Made by a program: the position numbers and the translations under genes
Shown: positions 26,179 through 35,505 of the stretch, piece by piece
How the letters are laid out: every line of letters starts with the position of its first letter
Numbering within the stretch: the stretch's first letter is position 1
Assembly: GCF_015712165.1 (NCBI RefSeq)
Contig: NZ_JADPZX010000002.1
Span: 124,001-188,000, forward strand
Direction of reading: 5' to 3'
DNA: 64,000 bases
From: Streptomyces spinoverrucosus
GTDB taxonomy: Bacteria; Actinomycetota; Actinomycetes; Streptomycetales; Streptomycetaceae
The notes under the pieces: generated by a model
What the model was told of the DNA's origin: nothing
The model's input: the letters and a program-made list of their open reading frames with translations, nothing else
Database searches by the model: none

Positions 26179-27392
26179 ACCGCCGGATCGCGTCGGTGGG
26201 CGGGGCGCTCGCCATGGTGTGCGCCCTGATCGTCCCGTCCGGCCAGGCACTCGCGGCCGGCAGCGGGCAGTCGGCGGCGGCCAAGCACTCCGTCGTCACC
26301 TGGGGCGCCAGCGCCGACCGGCTCGGCGAGGGCGTCGCCGACCGGGCCTACCGGCTCGTCGTGCACACCAGCGTCGGCGGCGACAACGTGCGGATCCGGC
26401 TGTCCAACGCCTTCGGCGACCGGCCGGTGACCTTCGACAGCGTCTACGCCGGGCTGCAGAAGTCGGGTGCCGAACTGGTCCGCGGCAGCAACAAGCGGCT
26501 GACCTTCGACGGCGCCCGCTCGGTCACCGTCCCGGCCGGGCAGACGGTCTACAGCGACCCCCTGCCCGGCAGGCTGGCCGCCGAGTCCAACCTCGTCGTC
26601 AGCATCCACAGCCCGGACGCGGCGGGCCCCGGGACCGGGCACGGCATGGCCATGGCCACGTCGTACTTCACCCAGGGCGACCACACCGCCGAGGAGAGCG
26701 CCGCCAACTGGACCGGGACGACCGGCTCCTGGTTCTACCTCGACGCGGTCACCGTGCGGACCCGTTCCTCGGTCGGCGCGGTGGTCACGCTCGGCGACTC
26801 CATCACGGACGGCTGGCAGTCGTCGACGGACCTGAACCGCCGCTGGCCCGACTACCTCGCCCGCCGGCTGCGCACCTCCACCGCGACGACCGTCGAGGGC
26901 GTCGCCAACGAGGGCATCTCCGGCAACAAGGTGCTCGCCGACGGCGCCGGACAGAGCGCCCTCAACCGCCTGGACCGCGATGTCCTGTCCCACCCCGGGG
27001 TCCGGACCGTCTTCCTCTTCGAGGGCGTCAACGACATCAAGGCCCACACCGGCGTCACGGCCGAGGACATGATCGCGGGGTACCGGGAGATCATCGACCG
27101 CGTGCACGCGCGGGGCCTGTGCATCGTCGGCGCCACGGTCGGCCCCTTCAAGGGCTGGCCGGAGTGGGATCCGGCTGGGGAGGCCGTTCGGCAGGAGGTC
27201 AACGCGTTCATCCGGGACAGCGGCGAGTTCGACGCCGTGGCCGACTTCGACCGGGCTCTGCGCAGTCCCTACGACCCCGAGCGCATGCTCCCCTTCCTCG
27301 ACAACGGCGACCACGTGCACCCCAACGACAAGGGCATGCAGGCCATGGCCGACGCGGTCGACCTCGCAAGCCTCGACTGCTCCTCGGCGTAG
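26175..27392 (+). CDS. Secreted SGNH-hydrolase (acyl/acetyl esterase of glycans)
   Basis: 405 aa; the GTG overlaps the GH95 stop (GTGA), so the two are coupled. Sec signal ending QALA (residue about 27). Residues about 38-195 form a beta-rich N-terminal domain; the SGNH core starts at LGDSITDG with nucleophile S209, then GISGNK (block II Gly), EGVNDI (block III Asn) and DHVHPND (catalytic Asp/His, near residue 385). Related enzymes are often labelled GDSL-family or rhamnogalacturonan acetylesterases. Would deacylate the glycan trimmed by GH27 and GH95. Confidence 0.85.
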   Translation: MNRRIASVGGALAMVCALIVPSGQALAAGSGQSAAAKHSVVTWGASADRLGEGVADRAYRLVVHTSVGGDNVRIRLSNAFGDRPVTFDSVYAGLQKSGAELVRGSNKRLTFDGARSVTVPAGQTVYSDPLPGRLAAESNLVVSIHSPDAAGPGTGHGMAMATSYFTQGDHTAEESAANWTGTTGSWFYLDAVTVRTRSSVGAVVTLGDSITDGWQSSTDLNRRWPDYLARRLRTSTATTVEGVANEGISGNKVLADGAGQSALNRLDRDVLSHPGVRTVFLFEGVNDIKAHTGVTAEDMIAGYREIIDRVHARGLCIVGATVGPFKGWPEWDPAGEAVRQEVNAFIRDSGEFDAVADFDRALRSPYDPERMLPFLDNGDHVHPNDKGMQAMADAVDLASLDCSSA

Positions 27393-27526
27393 GGCATCGA
27401 CCCAAACGGTGGCCTGGGCCGAGCCGGGCCGGCCGACGTCTGTTTGTGGGACCTCCGTCGATACCGCGCATGCCGCTCGCCGCGACCCCTTCGTTGTCCG
27501 GTTCGTCATGCGCGGTTCGGATCGGT

Positions 27527-29374
27527 TCAGCTCCGGTAGCTCCGCAGCTTCCGGTAGAGCGTGGCGCGGGCGATGCCCAGGGCCGCCGCGGTGCGAGCCT
27601 TGTTGCCGCCGTGGAGGCGCAGGGCGTCCAGGATGGCGGAGCGTTCGGCGTGCTCGATCGGACTGAGTGACCGGGGCGCCGGTCCCTCGCGCACAGGGTC
27701 CGGCAACTCGGCACGCCGGACAGGACCCATCGCTCGACGACGCTCGGCCACGGCCCGTACGAGCTGGGCGAGTTCGGTGACGTTTCCCGGCCACGAGTAC
27801 TGCTCCAAGGCGCGCAACGCGTCCAGCGACCAGGAGAGGGGAGGTCGTCCCGGGGCCGGCCCTGGAGTCAGGTCTTGCACCAACTCCCTGATGTCATCCG
27901 GCCGTTCGCGTAGCGCCGGAAGCGTCACCGAGCGTGCCGCCAGGGTGTCCAGGAGCCGTTGGAGGCACGGACCTGGCGGCGCGCCAGGGGTGTAGGTGAC
28001 CAGCAGGGGTGCACCCGGATGCGCGTCGAGCAGCGAATTCAGGGTCGCTGTGCCGGACTGTGCAAGCCGCTCGGCATGACGGATCAAGACCGGCTGACCG
28101 CCGGCCAACTCGTCGATCGGCAAGCGGAACTCGCCTTGCGCCGCATCCATGATCAAAGGGTTGGCGACCAGTTCTCGTGCGAGTGATGTCTTCCCGGTGC
28201 CGCGTTCCCCGATGAGGAGCAGGGGCTCGGGAGACCTGCTCAACTCCGTCGCGCGGCCGACCGCATGTCGCCACGGCACCGATCGCCCGGCCAGTCGCAC
28301 GCCGGTGCGGAGGGCCGAAGTCGCGGCACATCGCCCCACCTCCTCCAGCACGGCCACTGCTCCGACAATCGATCCCAGATGGAACACCGGGTTAAGGGTC
28401 ACCTGACAGTCCGTGCTGTCCCGGAGCTGGATGCGGTACGAGGTCGAAGTCGCCGTGTCGGCCGCCGCTTCGGCTCCCCCGTCAGAGCCCGACGTCACAG
28501 GCGGGACGACCACGGAGGCTTCGGCGGTATCTGGTCCCGACTTGCCCGATGCCGGCTCCGACAGCGCCCCGTGGCCCGATTTCCGCAGCAGGGCGACCGC
28601 GCTCCGCTCCAGGGCCTCCAGCCCCTCCGGCGACAGTAGCTGTCCCGCGGCCTCGCTGACGAGCCGGTTGAGACCGTCGACCGCGACGACCGCGCGTACC
28701 CGCTCCTGTGCGGCCCGTAGATACGCGTCCAGCAAAACCCGCTCGACAACCCGTGAGCGTGACAGGAGTTCCGCCTCGACGGCGATCGCCGCGGCCTCGG
28801 CGAGCGGAGCCGCTGGATGGGAGCCGCACTCGACGCACGGGCGGGAGGTCACCGTGACCGTGCCCAGTACCTTCGAGGTCCCCGCCGCCCGTATCGGCAC
28901 GCTGACCGCGGACATGTCCTGCCACAGATCGAGGAAGTGCTCAGGACCGTGCACCTCGGCGCGGCGGCGGGTGCGAAGTGCGAGGGCCGCGCTGTTGTGG
29001 CCGACCACCTGTTCGGAGAGATCCAGGCGACGGAGGCCGTAGCGCGCGCATCCCGTGGACCACAGCACCCGCAACGCCCCATCGGTGAGTACAAGGGACG
29101 CCTGGCCCGTACTGACGGTGGGTGCGATGCGATCGAGGACGGGCCGGGCGGTGGCCAGCAGGTGGGATTCGGGCGCTCGTACGCAATGCGGGGGCACATC
29201 CGGGGCCGGGTCTGCCACATCGTGCCGCACACCGAAGAACCGGGCGCGCTTCCACGCGGCGACGATTTCTTGCGGTACTTCGTCGGGCAGTTCACGCCCC
29301 GCGAGGAAGAGCTCGCGTGCCCTGCGCAGCGAAGCGAGCGCGGGCCGGACGGCGGAGTGCTCTGTGGTGGCCAT
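27527..29374 (-). CDS. Fis-type regulator with GAF-like sensor and degenerate AAA domain (AcoR-like)
   Basis: 615 aa from the ATG at 29374. Residues about 30-240 resemble the sensor of AcoR/GAF regulators (VPQEIVAAWKRARFFGV, DLSEQVVGHNSAALALRTRR). A central P-loop GERGTGKTS is kept, but the AAA+ region is short and has no GAFTGA loop and no regular Walker B (PVLIRHAERL instead), so it cannot use the sigma-54 mechanism; streptomycetes are not known to have sigma-54. C-terminal Fis HTH: NKARTAAALGIARATLYRKL. Transcribed away from the phenol hydroxylase gene and therefore its probable activator. Expected to respond to an aromatic compound. Confidence 0.85.
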   Translation of the reverse strand: MATTEHSAVRPALASLRRARELFLAGRELPDEVPQEIVAAWKRARFFGVRHDVADPAPDVPPHCVRAPESHLLATARPVLDRIAPTVSTGQASLVLTDGALRVLWSTGCARYGLRRLDLSEQVVGHNSAALALRTRRRAEVHGPEHFLDLWQDMSAVSVPIRAAGTSKVLGTVTVTSRPCVECGSHPAAPLAEAAAIAVEAELLSRSRVVERVLLDAYLRAAQERVRAVVAVDGLNRLVSEAAGQLLSPEGLEALERSAVALLRKSGHGALSEPASGKSGPDTAEASVVVPPVTSGSDGGAEAAADTATSTSYRIQLRDSTDCQVTLNPVFHLGSIVGAVAVLEEVGRCAATSALRTGVRLAGRSVPWRHAVGRATELSRSPEPLLLIGERGTGKTSLARELVANPLIMDAAQGEFRLPIDELAGGQPVLIRHAERLAQSGTATLNSLLDAHPGAPLLVTYTPGAPPGPCLQRLLDTLAARSVTLPALRERPDDIRELVQDLTPGPAPGRPPLSWSLDALRALEQYSWPGNVTELAQLVRAVAERRRAMGPVRRAELPDPVREGPAPRSLSPIEHAERSAILDALRLHGGNKARTAAALGIARATLYRKLRSYRS

Positions 29375-29444
29375 GACGGCAGCCACCCTACCCACGACGG
29401 TTGAACAGGCAACGACTGCCCCGCGTCTTCCCCACCAGACGGCC

Positions 29445-29485
29445 GACGCACTGTCTCTTATGACGCACTGTCTCTTATTGAGACA
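29445..29485. promoter_or_regulatory. Repeat operator in divergent aromatic-pathway promoter
   Basis: Direct repeat GACGCACTGTCTCTTA at 29445-29460 and 29462-29477 (17-nt period), the second copy continuing into a perfect inverted repeat TGTCTC (29469-29474) / GAGACA (29480-29485). It lies midway between the Fis-type regulator and the hydroxylase gene, 72 nt before the latter's start, fitting an activator site. Confidence 0.7.
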
Positions 29486-29556
29486 CCCACGCTCCCGCCT
29501 GCCCGTACACGATCTTGGAAGGACGGCCGCTGTTCTCATTCCCAGGAGCGTTACCC

Positions 29557-31314
29557 GTGCACACCGTCGAGCCCGATGTCGTGACCGATGTGCTGATCGT
29601 CGGCAGTGGCCCGGCGGGCGCCTCCGCCGCGCTCGCCCTGAGCACCTACGGCGTACCGAACATCGTCGTCACCCGCTACGCGAGCCTCGCCGACACGCCC
29701 CGGGCGCACATCACCAATCAGCGCACCATGGAGGTGCTCCGGGACCTCGGCGTGGAGCAGGAGGTCGTGGCGAAGGCCACGCCTCAGCACTTGATGGGCA
29801 ACACGACCTTCTGCACCAGCCTGGCCGGTGAGGAGCTCGGCCGGGTGCGCTCCTGGGGCAATGACCCCCTGGTGCAGGCCGCGCACGAGCTGGCCAGTCC
29901 CACCCGGATGTGTGACATGCCCCAGCACCTCATGGAGCCGGTGCTCGTCGACGCGGCGGTCGCGCGCGGCACGCAGCTGCGTTTCAGCACGGTCTACAAG
30001 TCCTTCGTCCAGGACGCCTCCGGTGTGACGGTCACCGTCGAGGACCGGCTGCGCGGCGACGAGTACACGATCCGCGCCCGGTACCTCATCGGCGCGGACG
30101 GCGGCCGCTCACAGGTCGCCGAGGACGCCGCGCTGCCCATGGGCGGCCAGATGGGCGTGGCCGGCAGCATCAACATCGTCTTCGACGCGGATCTGACCAG
30201 GTACACCGCCCATCGGCCGTCCACCCTCTACTGGGTGCTCGCCCCGGGCGCCACCGTCGGCGGTATCGGCGCGGGCCTGGTGCGCTGCGTCCGGCCCTGG
30301 AACGAGTGGCTGATCGTGTGGGGCTACGACGTCACCGCCGGCGCCCCCGACCTGACCACCGAGTACGCGGAGTCCGTCGTCCGCCAGCTGGTCGGCGACG
30401 ACGACGTGCCGGTGACCATCAAGTCGTCCTCGGCCTGGACCGTCAACGAGATGTACGCGGAGACGTACTCCAACGGCCGTGTCTTCTGCGCCGGGGACGC
30501 CGTGCACCGCCACCCGCCGTCCAACGGCCTCGGCTCCAACACCTCCATCCAGGACGCCTACAACCTGGCCTGGAAGCTCAAACTCGTCCTCGACGGCACG
30601 GCCTCCCCGAAGCTGCTCGACACCTACACCGCCGAACGCGCCCCGGTCGGCAGGCAGATCGTCACCCGCGCCAACAAGTCCATCGGCGAGACCGCCCCGA
30701 TCTTCGAGGCGCTCGACGGGCTCTCCCCGCAGACCCCCGAGCAGCTGTGGGCCAACATCGCCGCCCGCAAGGAGGACACCGAGGCGGCCCAGAAGCAGCG
30801 GGCGAAGCTGCGTGAGGCGATCGCGTTCAAGGTGTACGAGTTCAACGCGCACGGCGTCGACCTCAACCAGCGCTACGCCTCCACCGCGATCGTCCCCGAC
30901 GGCACCGACGATCCCGGCTTCGACCGCGACCCCGAGCTGTACCACCAGCCCACCTCCCGCCCCGGCGCCAAGCTCCCGCACGCCTGGCTCACCTCGGGCA
31001 CGCGCACCCTGTCGACGCTCGACACCGTCGGAAAGGGCCGCTTCACCCTGATCACCGGGATCGGCGGCGCGGACTGGGTGCGCGCCGCCGAAGCCCAGGA
31101 CCTGAAGATCGCCACCGTCGTCATCGGCCCCGGCCAGGAGTACGAGGACCCGTACGGGGACTGGGCGATGCTGAGCGAGGTGGCCGACGGAGGCGCGCTG
31201 CTGGTACGCCCGGACGGCTACGTCGCCTTCCGGCACGCGACGGCGGCAGCTTCCGGCGAGGACGCCGAGCGAGTGCTGACCGAGGCGGTGCGGCGGATCC
31301 TCGGACAGGTCTGA
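29557..31314 (+). CDS. FAD-dependent phenol hydroxylase-type monooxygenase
   Basis: 585 aa from a GTG with AGGAG 8 nt upstream. Hydroxylates a phenolic ring using NAD(P)H and O2. Seen: Rossmann GSGPAGASAALALSTYG (about residue 14), the middle motif GADGGRSQVAE, the FAD ribityl motif CAGDAVHRHPPSNGLGSNTSIQDAYNLAWKL (about residue 310), and a C-terminal thioredoxin-like domain. Closest in style to 2,4-dichlorophenol 6-monooxygenase/resorcinol hydroxylase (TfdB/MhpA group). With the next two genes it gives hydroxyquinol formation, ring opening and maleylacetate reduction; resorcinol or a phenol is a likely substrate. Confidence 0.87.
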   Translation: MHTVEPDVVTDVLIVGSGPAGASAALALSTYGVPNIVVTRYASLADTPRAHITNQRTMEVLRDLGVEQEVVAKATPQHLMGNTTFCTSLAGEELGRVRSWGNDPLVQAAHELASPTRMCDMPQHLMEPVLVDAAVARGTQLRFSTVYKSFVQDASGVTVTVEDRLRGDEYTIRARYLIGADGGRSQVAEDAALPMGGQMGVAGSINIVFDADLTRYTAHRPSTLYWVLAPGATVGGIGAGLVRCVRPWNEWLIVWGYDVTAGAPDLTTEYAESVVRQLVGDDDVPVTIKSSSAWTVNEMYAETYSNGRVFCAGDAVHRHPPSNGLGSNTSIQDAYNLAWKLKLVLDGTASPKLLDTYTAERAPVGRQIVTRANKSIGETAPIFEALDGLSPQTPEQLWANIAARKEDTEAAQKQRAKLREAIAFKVYEFNAHGVDLNQRYASTAIVPDGTDDPGFDRDPELYHQPTSRPGAKLPHAWLTSGTRTLSTLDTVGKGRFTLITGIGGADWVRAAEAQDLKIATVVIGPGQEYEDPYGDWAMLSEVADGGALLVRPDGYVAFRHATAAASGEDAERVLTEAVRRILGQV

Positions 31315-31330
31315 CGGGAAGGGTCCATCC

Positions 31331-32200
31331 GTGACCACCGAATTCACCACGCACATCACCAAGGCCGTGGTCGACAGCCTCCAGGGCACGGCCGACCCCC
31401 GGCTGCGCGAACTGCTCACCGCTCTCACCCGCCACCTGCACGCCTTCGTGCGTGAGACCGAGCCGACCATGGCGGAGTGGGAAGAGGCGATCGACTTCCT
31501 GACGGCGACCGGGCAGACCTGCACGGACACCCGGCAGGAGTTCGTCCTCCTGTCGGATGTTCTGGGCGTCTCGATGCTCGTCGAAACGATCAACAGCGAC
31601 GGTCGCGGGGACGTGACGGAGTCGACCGTGCTCGGCCCCTTCCACATGACCGAGTCCCCGGTGCGTGAACTCGGCGCGAACATCGACCTGATCGGCAGCG
31701 GCAAGGCGTGCGTGGTCAGCGGGCGCGTGCTGTCCCGGGACGGCACCCCGCTGCCCGGCGCGGTCCTCGACGTCTGGCAGGCGAACGACCAGGGGTACTA
31801 CGACGTGCAGCAGCCGGATGTCCAGCCTGCGGGCAACGGGCGCGGGCTGTTCACGGCGGACTCAGAGGGCCGCTTCTGGTTCCGGACGTGCGTGCCGAGC
31901 CCGTACCCGATCCCCACGGACGGTCCCGTCGGAGATCTGTTGCGCGCGACCGGCCGACACCCCTACCGTCCGGCCCACATCCACTTCATCGCCTCCGCCG
32001 AAGGACACACCCCCGTCACGACGCACATCTTCGTGGCCGGCAGCGAACACCTCCACTCGGATGCCGTGTTCGCCGTCAAGGAGAGCCTCGTCCAGGACTT
32101 CACCGAGACCGACGACCCGTCCCTTGCGCAGGAGTTCGGCACTCCGAACCCGTTCCGGCTCGCGCGTTTCGACCTCGTACTCAATCCGGAGCCGTCGTGA
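31331..32200 (+). CDS. Intradiol ring-cleavage dioxygenase (hydroxyquinol 1,2-dioxygenase likely)
   Basis: 289 aa, GTG start 16 nt after the monooxygenase stop. Opens a catechol-type ring between the hydroxyls with non-heme Fe(III). N-terminal helical linker domain (residues about 1-110) for dimerisation and lipid binding; iron ligands are Y157 (GYYDV), Y212, H216 and H218 (HPYRPAHIHF). LDVWQANDQGYYD is the family signature. A maleylacetate reductase rather than a muconate cycloisomerase follows, which points to hydroxyquinol or chlorocatechol rather than catechol. Confidence 0.88.
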   Translation: MTTEFTTHITKAVVDSLQGTADPRLRELLTALTRHLHAFVRETEPTMAEWEEAIDFLTATGQTCTDTRQEFVLLSDVLGVSMLVETINSDGRGDVTESTVLGPFHMTESPVRELGANIDLIGSGKACVVSGRVLSRDGTPLPGAVLDVWQANDQGYYDVQQPDVQPAGNGRGLFTADSEGRFWFRTCVPSPYPIPTDGPVGDLLRATGRHPYRPAHIHFIASAEGHTPVTTHIFVAGSEHLHSDAVFAVKESLVQDFTETDDPSLAQEFGTPNPFRLARFDLVLNPEPS

Positions 32201-33266
32201 GGGAGTTCACCTACGACGCTCAGCCCATGCGGGTCGTCCTGCGGCCCGGATCCTCCATCACGGCGACTCCGCAGGAGGCCGAACGCCTTGGACTACGACG
32301 GTTGTTGGTGATCAGCGGCCCGCGCGGGGCGGCGACGGCTCGGGACGTGGCGGACGCGCTGGGCGGCTCCTGTGTCGGGCTGCACGCCGAGGCGCGTATG
32401 CACGTGCCCGCCGAGACCGCCGACCGGGCCGTCGAGGTGGCGCGCGCCGCCGGGGCCGACGGCTGCGTGGCCGTTGGCGGCGGCTCCGCGATCGGCCTCG
32501 CCAAGGTGATCGCGCTGCGCACCGGCATGCCGCTGATCGCCGTGCCGTCGACGTACGCCGGCTCGGAGATGACCCCGGTCTGGGGTCTGACCGAACACGG
32601 CGCCAAGCGCACCGGCCGCGACCCGTCGGTCCTGCCACGCTGTGTCGTCTACGACCCCGAGCTCACCCTCTCCCTCCCGGTGGGCAACTCCGTGACCAGC
32701 GGCATCAACGCGGTGGCACACGCGGCCGAGGCCCTGTACGCGCCGGACGCCTCGCCGCTGGTGTCGCTGATGGCGGAGGAGGGCGCACGAGCCATGACGG
32801 AAGCCCTGCCCGCAGTGGCGGCCGACCACCGGAACCTGGACGCGCGCGGCCGCGCCCTCTACGGGGCCTGGCTCTGCGGGGCCGCGCTCGGCGCGACCAC
32901 CATGGGCCTGCACCACAAGCTGTGCCACGCCCTCGGGGCGCCTTCGGCCTGCCGCACGCCGCGACCCACAGCGTGGTCCTGCCGTACGCCCTCGCCCACA
33001 ACGCGCCCGCCGCACCCGAGGCCATGGCGGCACTCGGCCGAGCCCTGGGCACCGATGACGCCCCGTATGCCCTGTGGGAACTGGCAGGCCGCCTCGGCGC
33101 ACCCCGCTCCCTGGCCGAACTCGGCCTCAGGGAAGCCGACCTGGTCGTGGCAGCACGCGCGGCAAGCAATCACCCGTACCCCAACCCACGGCCGATCACC
33201 GCGACAGGCGTCCTGGACGTACTGAGAGCCGCCTACCAAGGCGATCGGCCGTCGGGACCTCTGTGA
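32197..33266 (+). pseudogene. Maleylacetate reductase, 1-nt frameshift
   Basis: Iron-ADH-family reductase (maleylacetate to 3-oxoadipate), starting at a GTG that overlaps the dioxygenase stop. The first 247 or so residues read normally (VGGGSAIGLAKVIALRTGMPLIAVPSTYAGSEMTPVWG, HKLCHALG). At the G4 run 32935-32938 the frame breaks: adding one G restores GGAFGLPHAATHSVVLPYALAHN and continues to a normal C-terminus at 33266, for a 356-residue protein, the expected length. Either a recent inactivating deletion or a homopolymer sequencing error; the perfect remainder favours recent or artefactual. Metal-binding His residues lie on both sides of the break. Confidence 0.85.
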
Positions 33267-33325
33267 CCGCCCCGCCGGCGGGCAGCCCGCCGGCCCGCCT
33301 CCCACCAAGACTGAAAGGTGAAACC

Positions 33326-34237
33326 ATGCCCCTCGGACTGTTCCGGCGGCGACTCAACCATCCCTCCGAAGGCGCAGCAGGCCTCGCGCTTCCGGTCCCG
33401 GCCGGCGCGGGGGTCGTCGTTCGCGAGGTACTGGACCCGGTGAACCAGGCCCTGGGTTCGGCCGAGGTGACGGTGACGGAACTCACCAGCCACCGTGTCG
33501 CGGCGCGCGGCATCACCGACCCGTACGGCTTCTTCATGGCCGTCCTGCCACCGGGCGACTACAGCCTGATGATCATGGCTGAAGGGCTGGAACCGCACCG
33601 CGAGACCATCGAAGTCGTCGCGGACACCCGACCGTCCCCGCAACGCGTCTGGCTTCAACTGGGCCGGCAGGCCGAACTCCCCGTCCCCGGAACCTGGCTC
33701 TTCGACCCGCCGCACACAGCGATCCGGTTCATCGCCAAGCACGTCGGCATGGCCCATGTGCACGGCCGCTTCGAACGTTTCCAGGGCGGGATCGAGGTCA
33801 CCCAGGAGATGTCCGACTCCCGCGTCCATGTGCGCATCGACGCGTCCAGCATCAACACCGGCAACAAGACCCGTGACACGCACCTGCGTTCCGCCGACTT
33901 CCTCGACGTGGACCAGTTTCCGTACATCGATTTCACCAGCACGCGCTTCGCCTACCGAGGCGGCAGCAAGTGGTCGCTCCTGGGCACCCTGACCATGCAC
34001 GGCGTGAGCCGGTCGGTGTCGCTGGACACGAACTACCTCGGCATGGTCAACGGCGGCTACGGCGAGGAACTGCGCTGCGCCGCCCTGGCCAAGGCCGAAC
34101 TGCACCGGGAGGACTACACGCTCAACTGGCGCTCCATGCTGGCGCGCGGCATCGCGGTCGTCGGCCCGATGGTCCAGCTGGAGCTGGACGTCCAGGCGAT
34201 GTACCGCACACACGACACACCGACGCCGCCGCAGTAA
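33326..34237 (+). CDS. YceI-family protein with N-terminal carboxypeptidase-regulatory-like domain
   Basis: 303 aa from the ATG at 33326 (GAAAGGTG upstream). Residues about 25-115 look like a small beta-sandwich of the carboxypeptidase-regulatory type (VTVTELTSHRVAARGITDPYGFFMAVLPPGDYSLM). Residues about 120-295 are a YceI lipocalin-like barrel (FDPPHTAIRFIAKHVGMAHVHGRFERFQGGIEV, THLRSADFLDVDQFPYIDFTSTRF). YceI proteins bind isoprenoid quinone-like or other hydrophobic ligands. No signal peptide is evident, so it is probably cytoplasmic. It sits 59 nt after the reductase; a job in handling a hydrophobic aromatic is possible but unproven. Confidence 0.8.
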   Translation: MPLGLFRRRLNHPSEGAAGLALPVPAGAGVVVREVLDPVNQALGSAEVTVTELTSHRVAARGITDPYGFFMAVLPPGDYSLMIMAEGLEPHRETIEVVADTRPSPQRVWLQLGRQAELPVPGTWLFDPPHTAIRFIAKHVGMAHVHGRFERFQGGIEVTQEMSDSRVHVRIDASSINTGNKTRDTHLRSADFLDVDQFPYIDFTSTRFAYRGGSKWSLLGTLTMHGVSRSVSLDTNYLGMVNGGYGEELRCAALAKAELHREDYTLNWRSMLARGIAVVGPMVQLELDVQAMYRTHDTPTPPQ

Positions 34238-34355
34238 CCGTCCTTCAAGCACTGACATGGGGGCTACCCGCACACCCCGCCCCCGAACTATGCAGTCCCA
34301 CCACTTGTGCGCCTGACCTGCATCTTTCTACGGTGTCCCGACACGTACCCGTCCC

Positions 34356-34527
34356 CACCGCACCCTGCTCGACGAATGGGCCTACCACCGGCCCTACACC
34401 TCAGACGCCGAACGCCAGGCAGCGTTTCCCAACTGGCTGCACTGGTACAACTACCACCGACCCCACACCGGCATCAGCGGCCACACCCCAGCCAGCCGCG
34501 TCACCAACCTCCCCGGACAACACACGG
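34356..34527 (+). pseudogene. 3' remnant of IS481/IS3-type transposase
   Basis: Reading + frame from 34356 gives HRTLLDEWAYHRPY, then a segment ending WYNYHRPHTGISGHTPASRV and NLPGQHT, which is the C-terminal end of an rve-type (IS481) transposase, including the last catalytic-domain helix. The 5' part and inverted ends are gone, and the frame runs on past the usual stop. The 318-bp gap 34238-34555 holds nothing else recognisable. Scar of an old insertion/deletion next to the broken LuxE-family gene. Confidence 0.75.
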
Positions 34528-34555
34528 CGAACGGCCGAGGAGGTTCGCTACGGCA

Positions 34556-35504
34556 TCACTCGTCGTTGACCCAGCGCATCAGCCGTTGCAGCGGGTAGAA
34601 GCCGTCGTGGGAGAGGCCCGGTGGCATGCCGCCCGCCCTGCCGAGCGAGACCACGCGCTGTACTCCGGCGCAGGCGAGGGCGTCGCGCAGGTCCGCCTTG
34701 CGGGCGTCGGGGTAGACGCCGGCCGTCTGTGTGGCGACCCCGGCGTGGGCGACGGCTTCGGTGAGGTCGTCGACCGGGACGACGTTGACGATCTTTCCGT
34801 CGGGGTGAAAGTCCACCGGTTCCGGCGAGCGGACGACCAGGCCCCGGCCGTCGTACCCGCCCCACACCCGGTACGTCGGTCAGCAACCGGGTCTCCCCGG
34901 GCCGCGCGAAGACCTCGGCGTGCCACCGGAAGCCGTCGACGGAGCGCATCGGGCCACTCGCGGGTGCGAGCAGGTAGCCGCCGCGCGTGGGCTTCGGCGG
35001 GAGCGGGTCGGGCCGGCAGGTGAGGTGCTCCAGGATGTCGCGCAGGAAACCCAGGTCGCTCGCGTCGCAGTTGAGGAAGGAGACCTTCCCGGACGTGCCG
35101 CTGGTGATGTACGGGCGGTGGCCGGCGGCCGTGACGCGGTCGGTTCACTCGTCGATGTCGCGTACGCCGTCGATGTCGACGTCGTCCGGTTCCACCACGG
35201 ACACGGTCGTGTACCAGCGCAGGAGCCGGTCCCAGCGGCCGGCGGTGATGAGGGAGACGGGGTACGACTTGTAGCTGGTGTGGGAGAACAGCAGCGGCAC
35301 GAGGTCGCCGAGACCGGTGATCTCGTGCACGCCGGTCTCCGCCGCCCGGGTGCGCAGCAGCGGGATGCGCTCGCGATGGGCAACGCAGGTCTCGCGGGCT
35401 GCTTCGAGTTGCAACTCCCTGATGTCTTGCGCCGGTTGGTCGAAGGGGTCGGTGGACCGGACGAGGGATCGGATCTGTTCGCGTGTGCTGGGCGCAGCAC
35501 CCAC
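34556..35504 (-). pseudogene. LuxE-family acyl-protein synthetase, nonsense mutation plus frameshift
   Basis: Adenylate-forming acyl-protein/acyl synthetase relative. From a GTG at 35504 the frame gives PFDQPAQDIRELQLEAARET, SHTSYKSYPVSLI and then a TGA at 35145-35147 after DGVRDIDE; the same frame goes on as TDRVTAAGHRPYITSGTSGK (the P-loop-like adenylate motif), so a TGG Trp codon probably became TGA. A second break near 34868-34880, after LLTDVP, shifts to the frame coding VWGGYDGRGLVVRSPEP through MRWVNDE to a stop at 34556. Two lesions plus the adjoining IS scar make inactivation real rather than a sequencing artefact. It was co-transcribed with the LivF-type gene (1-nt gap). Confidence 0.8.
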
Positions 35505-35505
35505 C

